From: Planctomycetaceae bacterium
GTDB taxonomy: Bacteria; Planctomycetota; Planctomycetia; Pirellulales; Thermoguttaceae
Reading direction: 5' to 3'
DNA length: 8,448 nt
Assembly: GCA_009783865.1 (NCBI GenBank)
Contig: WRCR01000149.1
Location: forward strand, 1-8,448
Shown here: positions 6,745 to 8,448 of the stretch, one piece after another
Layout: each line of letters opens with the position of its first letter
Position numbering within the stretch: position 1 is the first letter of the stretch
The notes under the pieces: model-generated
The model's database searches: none
Seen by the model: the letters and a program-made list of their open reading frames with translations, nothing else
What the model was told of the DNA's origin: nothing
Program-made: the position numbers and the translations under genes

Positions 6745-6754
6745 TCACCTCCTT
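6745..6754 (-). promoter_or_regulatory. Near-perfect Shine-Dalgarno sequence of csrA
   Basis: AAGGAGGTGA on the minus strand ends 3 nt before the csrA ATG at 6741. It is the strongest ribosome site in the window and contains a GGA core of the kind CsrA itself can bind. Confidence 0.85.
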
Positions 6755-6764
6755 GGTTGTCTGA

Positions 6765-6793
6765 ATTTTTGAAAACTTTTTTGATTTTCTCAA
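6765..6793 (-). promoter_or_regulatory. Sigma70-like promoter candidate for csrA
   Basis: On the minus strand, TTGAGA (6788-6793, five of six consensus bases) and AAAAAT (6765-6770, four of six) are 17 nt apart. Transcription would start close to 6758, leaving a leader of about 17 nt carrying the strong ribosome site. The region is A/T-rich, so chance matches are easy. Confidence 0.3.
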
Positions 6794-6983
6794 CACTTCT
6801 TAATACGAAGGAAAACCGCCGATGTTTCCAAAAAAACGGCAAAAAGGTGAATTTTTCTCAAGTTTTGTAAATTGCTTCATATTTACGGGGGACTTTCGTC
6901 TCCATCGTTATTTAACTTAAAGGGTGATATATCTGCTTTTCCCCGTGAGGATTACTCAACATGTTGCAAAATAACGCTTTACG
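6794..6983. other. AT-rich non-coding stretch between csrA promoter and the Rpn remnant
   Basis: I see no gene here. Homopolymer A/T runs are frequent. Two short hairpins are possible: 6888-6903 (GGGGAC, loop TTTC, GTCTCC, with one G-T wobble on the plus strand) and 6810-6829 (GGAAAAC paired with GTTTCC with one bulged base). Neither is followed by a T-run on the strand where it folds best, so I do not call a terminator. Confidence 0.5.
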
Positions 6984-7172
6984 TCAATCCAAAAACTTTG
7001 ACGTACCGAAAGACGTACCAGAAACAGGCTGCAATGCGTTGAATACTGACGATATTCTACGGACGTACAGCGGGGCATCAAACACTAACTTGAAAACAAA
7101 GTCGTTCTTGAGCGGCAGCAGTAAAGGCACAACTGGTTTAATTTTTTCTTCAGCATAGCAACATTCTACCAT
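6984..7172 (-). pseudogene. Remnant N-terminus of an Rpn / PDDEXK_2-family transposase-nuclease gene
   Basis: The 62-residue frame contains 'EEKIKPVVPLLLPLKNDFVFKLVF', here residues 8-31 (split by the reader as KIKPVVPLL and KNDFVFKLVF). This is very like the opening of Rpn family proteins (PDDEXK_2), which typically start with '...PPKNDFVFKKLFGD...' followed after about ten residues by 'ILISFLNA'. Here the matching segment is 'RISSVFNAL', and F31 to N45 aligns without a gap to the family spacing. Family members usually have 250-300 residues; this frame stops at 62 after a 12-nt tandem duplication encoding GTSF-GTSK, and no later part of the nuclease domain appears downstream. The acidic and Lys catalytic residues, which lie further on in the family, are absent. 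It is probably a decayed fragment. A short expressed peptide cannot be excluded, but the ribosome site is poor. The surrounding DNA is AT-richer than the flanking genes. Confidence 0.5.
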
Positions 7173-7248
7173 ATCCCACCGGAAAATGAAATGGTAAAAA
7201 ATAAAAATCTAACGTTGTGAGTAACCCCGCCGCTTTTGAATTATGAAA
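7173..7248. other. Short intergenic region after the Tat-type DUF6807 gene
   Basis: This AT-rich gap separates the TAG stop of the DUF6807 gene from the Rpn remnant. T-runs occur on the minus strand (around 7195-7209), but I find no convincing GC stem before them, so termination here is only possible. Confidence 0.4.
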
Positions 7249-8298
7249 CTATCCTTTATCGAATTCTTCCCAGAGACCGTCCAAGCCGGCATCTTTCGGA
7301 GTACCGGCAAAGGCAACTACCCAATGTCGAAATTTAAGTTCGGAGTCCTTCGGCAGTTCCAACTTTTCGCCGGTCTGGAAAAAGTTGCACGGAGTCGGCG
7401 AGATATTGCCGTAATCGCGGGTGAACCAAGGACAATTTTCAAACTTCGGATGCGGTGCCTTCGAAGGACAAAAGACCGCTGCGCCTTCGACGATTTCCTC
7501 TTTCAGGTTTACTCTTCTGCCGTAGAAAGCGAGCCAGCGGGCGGGCTTACCGAGTGTCGCTTCCTGCCCTTGGTCGCCTTCGGAACTCAACAGGATACCG
7601 CCGCCGGTCGGCGCAATATCCGGTGCGCAGCGGATGCCGAACAAACCGTGATTTGTCTTCTCAACGGTGACATCGGTCAGCATCTTGACGTTGATTTCCG
7701 CTTCAAGCACATACCGGTTATTGTCAATCAAACGCAGTGTGAAACGGCGGTTGTCTTCGATGATTGCTTCGCCGTCCCTTTTCCAGAAACACTTATCGGC
7801 AATGACGGCACTAGTCGGAGTGATGAGGAATTGTCCGTTATCGTCTTTCGCAAACGAAGGACCTTCCGAAATGATTTGTCCCTTTGCCAAAGTATCCTGC
7901 CAGTAATTTCCGCCGTTGACTCGGTCGAGTCCGAAGAACACGCTGCGGTGATGAGGCCACGGCTTGCCGGATTCCGATGTCAGCGAAATACCGCTGGCGG
8001 GTCCAAGCAGCGGATAGAAGAACGGATATTTCTGCGACGGATGCGCCCGATAGGAAGTTAGAACGTTGTTGTTCTTGCGAATCCAAAGTTGATAAAGTTG
8101 ATGATTGCCGTTTCCGATGTCGGGATAGCACGATATTCCTTCTTCGGGCAAACGGGGATTTTGTCCGCCGTTGTCGATTAAGTCCTTCATCGTGAGCGGT
8201 TTGTCCGCTTCTTGGGAGCAGGCAGGATTTAACAAAGCGGTACCGGCAAGTGCGGCAGTACCGGCGATTGAATTGCGTAGAAAATTTCTTCTGTTCAT
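7249..8298 (-). CDS. Exported DUF6807 (PmoA-like) family protein with twin-arginine signal
   Basis: I start at the ATG at 8298 (349 residues) rather than the in-frame start at 8346: the shorter form opens with MNRRNFLRNSIAGTAALAG, a classic Tat signal with RR at 3-4, and AAGGA lies 8 nt upstream. The Tat route implies folding, perhaps with a cofactor or metal, before export to the periplasm. A cysteine at 27 follows the hydrophobic stretch, but N-P-A-C is a poor lipobox, so lipidation is doubtful. The family motif is PWPHHRSVFFGLD at 113-125, corresponding to 'DHPHHRGLWFG', followed by 'GGNYW'. Later family-like segments are 'TNHGLFGIRCAPDIAP' (215-230) and 'GRRVNLKEEIVEGAAVF' (260-276). DUF6807 function is not established. 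The gene is separate from the plus-strand paralogue at 1233-2261 and diverged from it. Confidence 0.87.
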   Translation of the reverse strand: MNRRNFLRNSIAGTAALAGTALLNPACSQEADKPLTMKDLIDNGGQNPRLPEEGISCYPDIGNGNHQLYQLWIRKNNNVLTSYRAHPSQKYPFFYPLLGPASGISLTSESGKPWPHHRSVFFGLDRVNGGNYWQDTLAKGQIISEGPSFAKDDNGQFLITPTSAVIADKCFWKRDGEAIIEDNRRFTLRLIDNNRYVLEAEINVKMLTDVTVEKTNHGLFGIRCAPDIAPTGGGILLSSEGDQGQEATLGKPARWLAFYGRRVNLKEEIVEGAAVFCPSKAPHPKFENCPWFTRDYGNISPTPCNFFQTGEKLELPKDSELKFRHWVVAFAGTPKDAGLDGLWEEFDKG

Positions 8299-8346
8299 AA
8301 AAATAATCCTTGAAAGGCAAAACTTGAAAATGGAAACACTGCGCAC

Positions 8347-8375
8347 ATTTTCCGATATTGTCGAGGAGTTGTCAA
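8347..8375 (-). promoter_or_regulatory. Sigma70-like promoter candidate for the Tat-type DUF6807 gene
   Basis: On the minus strand, TTGACA (8370-8375, perfect -35) and GAAAAT (8347-8352, four of six) are separated by 17 nt. Transcription near 8340 would give a leader of about 40 nt with AAGGA 8 nt before the ATG at 8298. This also argues against the longer in-frame start at 8346, which would sit at the transcription start. Confidence 0.45.
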
Positions 8376-8448
8376 TAGTCCGACTACAAGTATTTAATCC
8401 GATACCCCGGCTGACAAACCGCCGAACAACAAGCCCTGACGCGAAAAA
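8376..8448. other. Upstream non-coding edge of window
   Basis: No gene is supported. The minus-strand frame stays open to the window edge, but it lacks a credible start and its composition differs from coding sequence nearby. A neighbouring gene may begin just beyond the window. Confidence 0.35.

Noticed and set aside
6961..7158. Plus-strand 65-codon frame with GAGG about 10 nt before its ATG
   Set aside because: It is the reverse strand of the Rpn-like fragment, whose minus-strand translation carries a recognisable family signature. The plus-strand product matches nothing I know.
7243..8061. Plus-strand open frame (272 codons) opposite the Tat-type DUF6807 gene
   Set aside because: Fully antisense to a gene with a Tat signal and family motifs; the translation shows no domain and looks like an opposite-strand shadow.
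8229..8262. Repeated GCCGGTAC element near the start of the Tat-type gene
   Set aside because: It encodes the AGTA-AL-AGTA alanine/glycine-rich hydrophobic core of the signal peptide; low-complexity coding explains it.
8299..8346. Upstream start extending the Tat-type DUF6807 protein by 16 residues
   Set aside because: The Tat motif should lie at the extreme N-terminus, and the ribosome site fits the ATG at 8298; the longer start falls at the predicted transcription start.
1..8448. CRISPR arrays, tRNA or rRNA genes, intact insertion sequences
   Set aside because: No regularly spaced repeats, cloverleaf-like or rRNA-like segments, or paired terminal inverted repeats were seen on reading both strands.

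Overview
The window looks like chromosome of a PVC-group bacterium, most likely a planctomycete. This is inferred from gene content only: two exported DUF6807 (PmoA-like) proteins, a DUF4838 protein, and a very large secreted HzsA-related multihaem protein with TolB-like propeller repeats are a combination typical of Planctomycetota and Lentisphaerota. Base composition is near-balanced by eye. Strong Shine-Dalgarno (SD) sequences precede most genes.

Layout. (1) Positions 1-2261, plus strand: the 3' part of a DUF4838 gene, then a Sec-exported DUF6807 gene 48 nt downstream, probably one transcription unit. (2) Positions 2262-2292: a short convergent gap with a small GC hairpin. (3) Positions 2293-6741, minus strand, read from right to left: csrA; a small two-helix membrane protein whose start overlaps the csrA stop; a 143-residue Gln/Asn-rich protein of unknown family with its own plausible promoter; and the 1051-residue HzsA-related cytochrome. 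(4) Positions 6742-7248: about 500 nt of AT-rich DNA with the csrA promoter region and, at 6984-7172, what looks like the surviving N-terminus of an Rpn/PDDEXK_2-type transposase/nuclease gene. (5) Positions 7249-8298, minus strand: a second DUF6807 protein, this one with a twin-arginine signal. (6) Positions 8299-8448: a non-coding upstream region with a good sigma70-like promoter candidate.

How the parts may fit together. The DUF4838 and DUF6807 proteins are families commonly found near carbohydrate-degradation genes in these phyla. The large cytochrome starts with a domain resembling polysaccharide lyase family 4 domain III (a carbohydrate-binding-like sandwich), so it may act on or near polysaccharide outside the cytoplasmic membrane. 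It is not a hydrazine synthase in the anammox sense: no other anammox genes are visible. CsrA is a global RNA-binding regulator; its position upstream of the small genes and the cytochrome is suggestive, but no target site is proven here. The most noteworthy items are the carbohydrate-binding/propeller/multihaem architecture, the Rpn remnant, the repeat-bearing C-terminal tail of CsrA, and the two small uncharacterised genes beside csrA.
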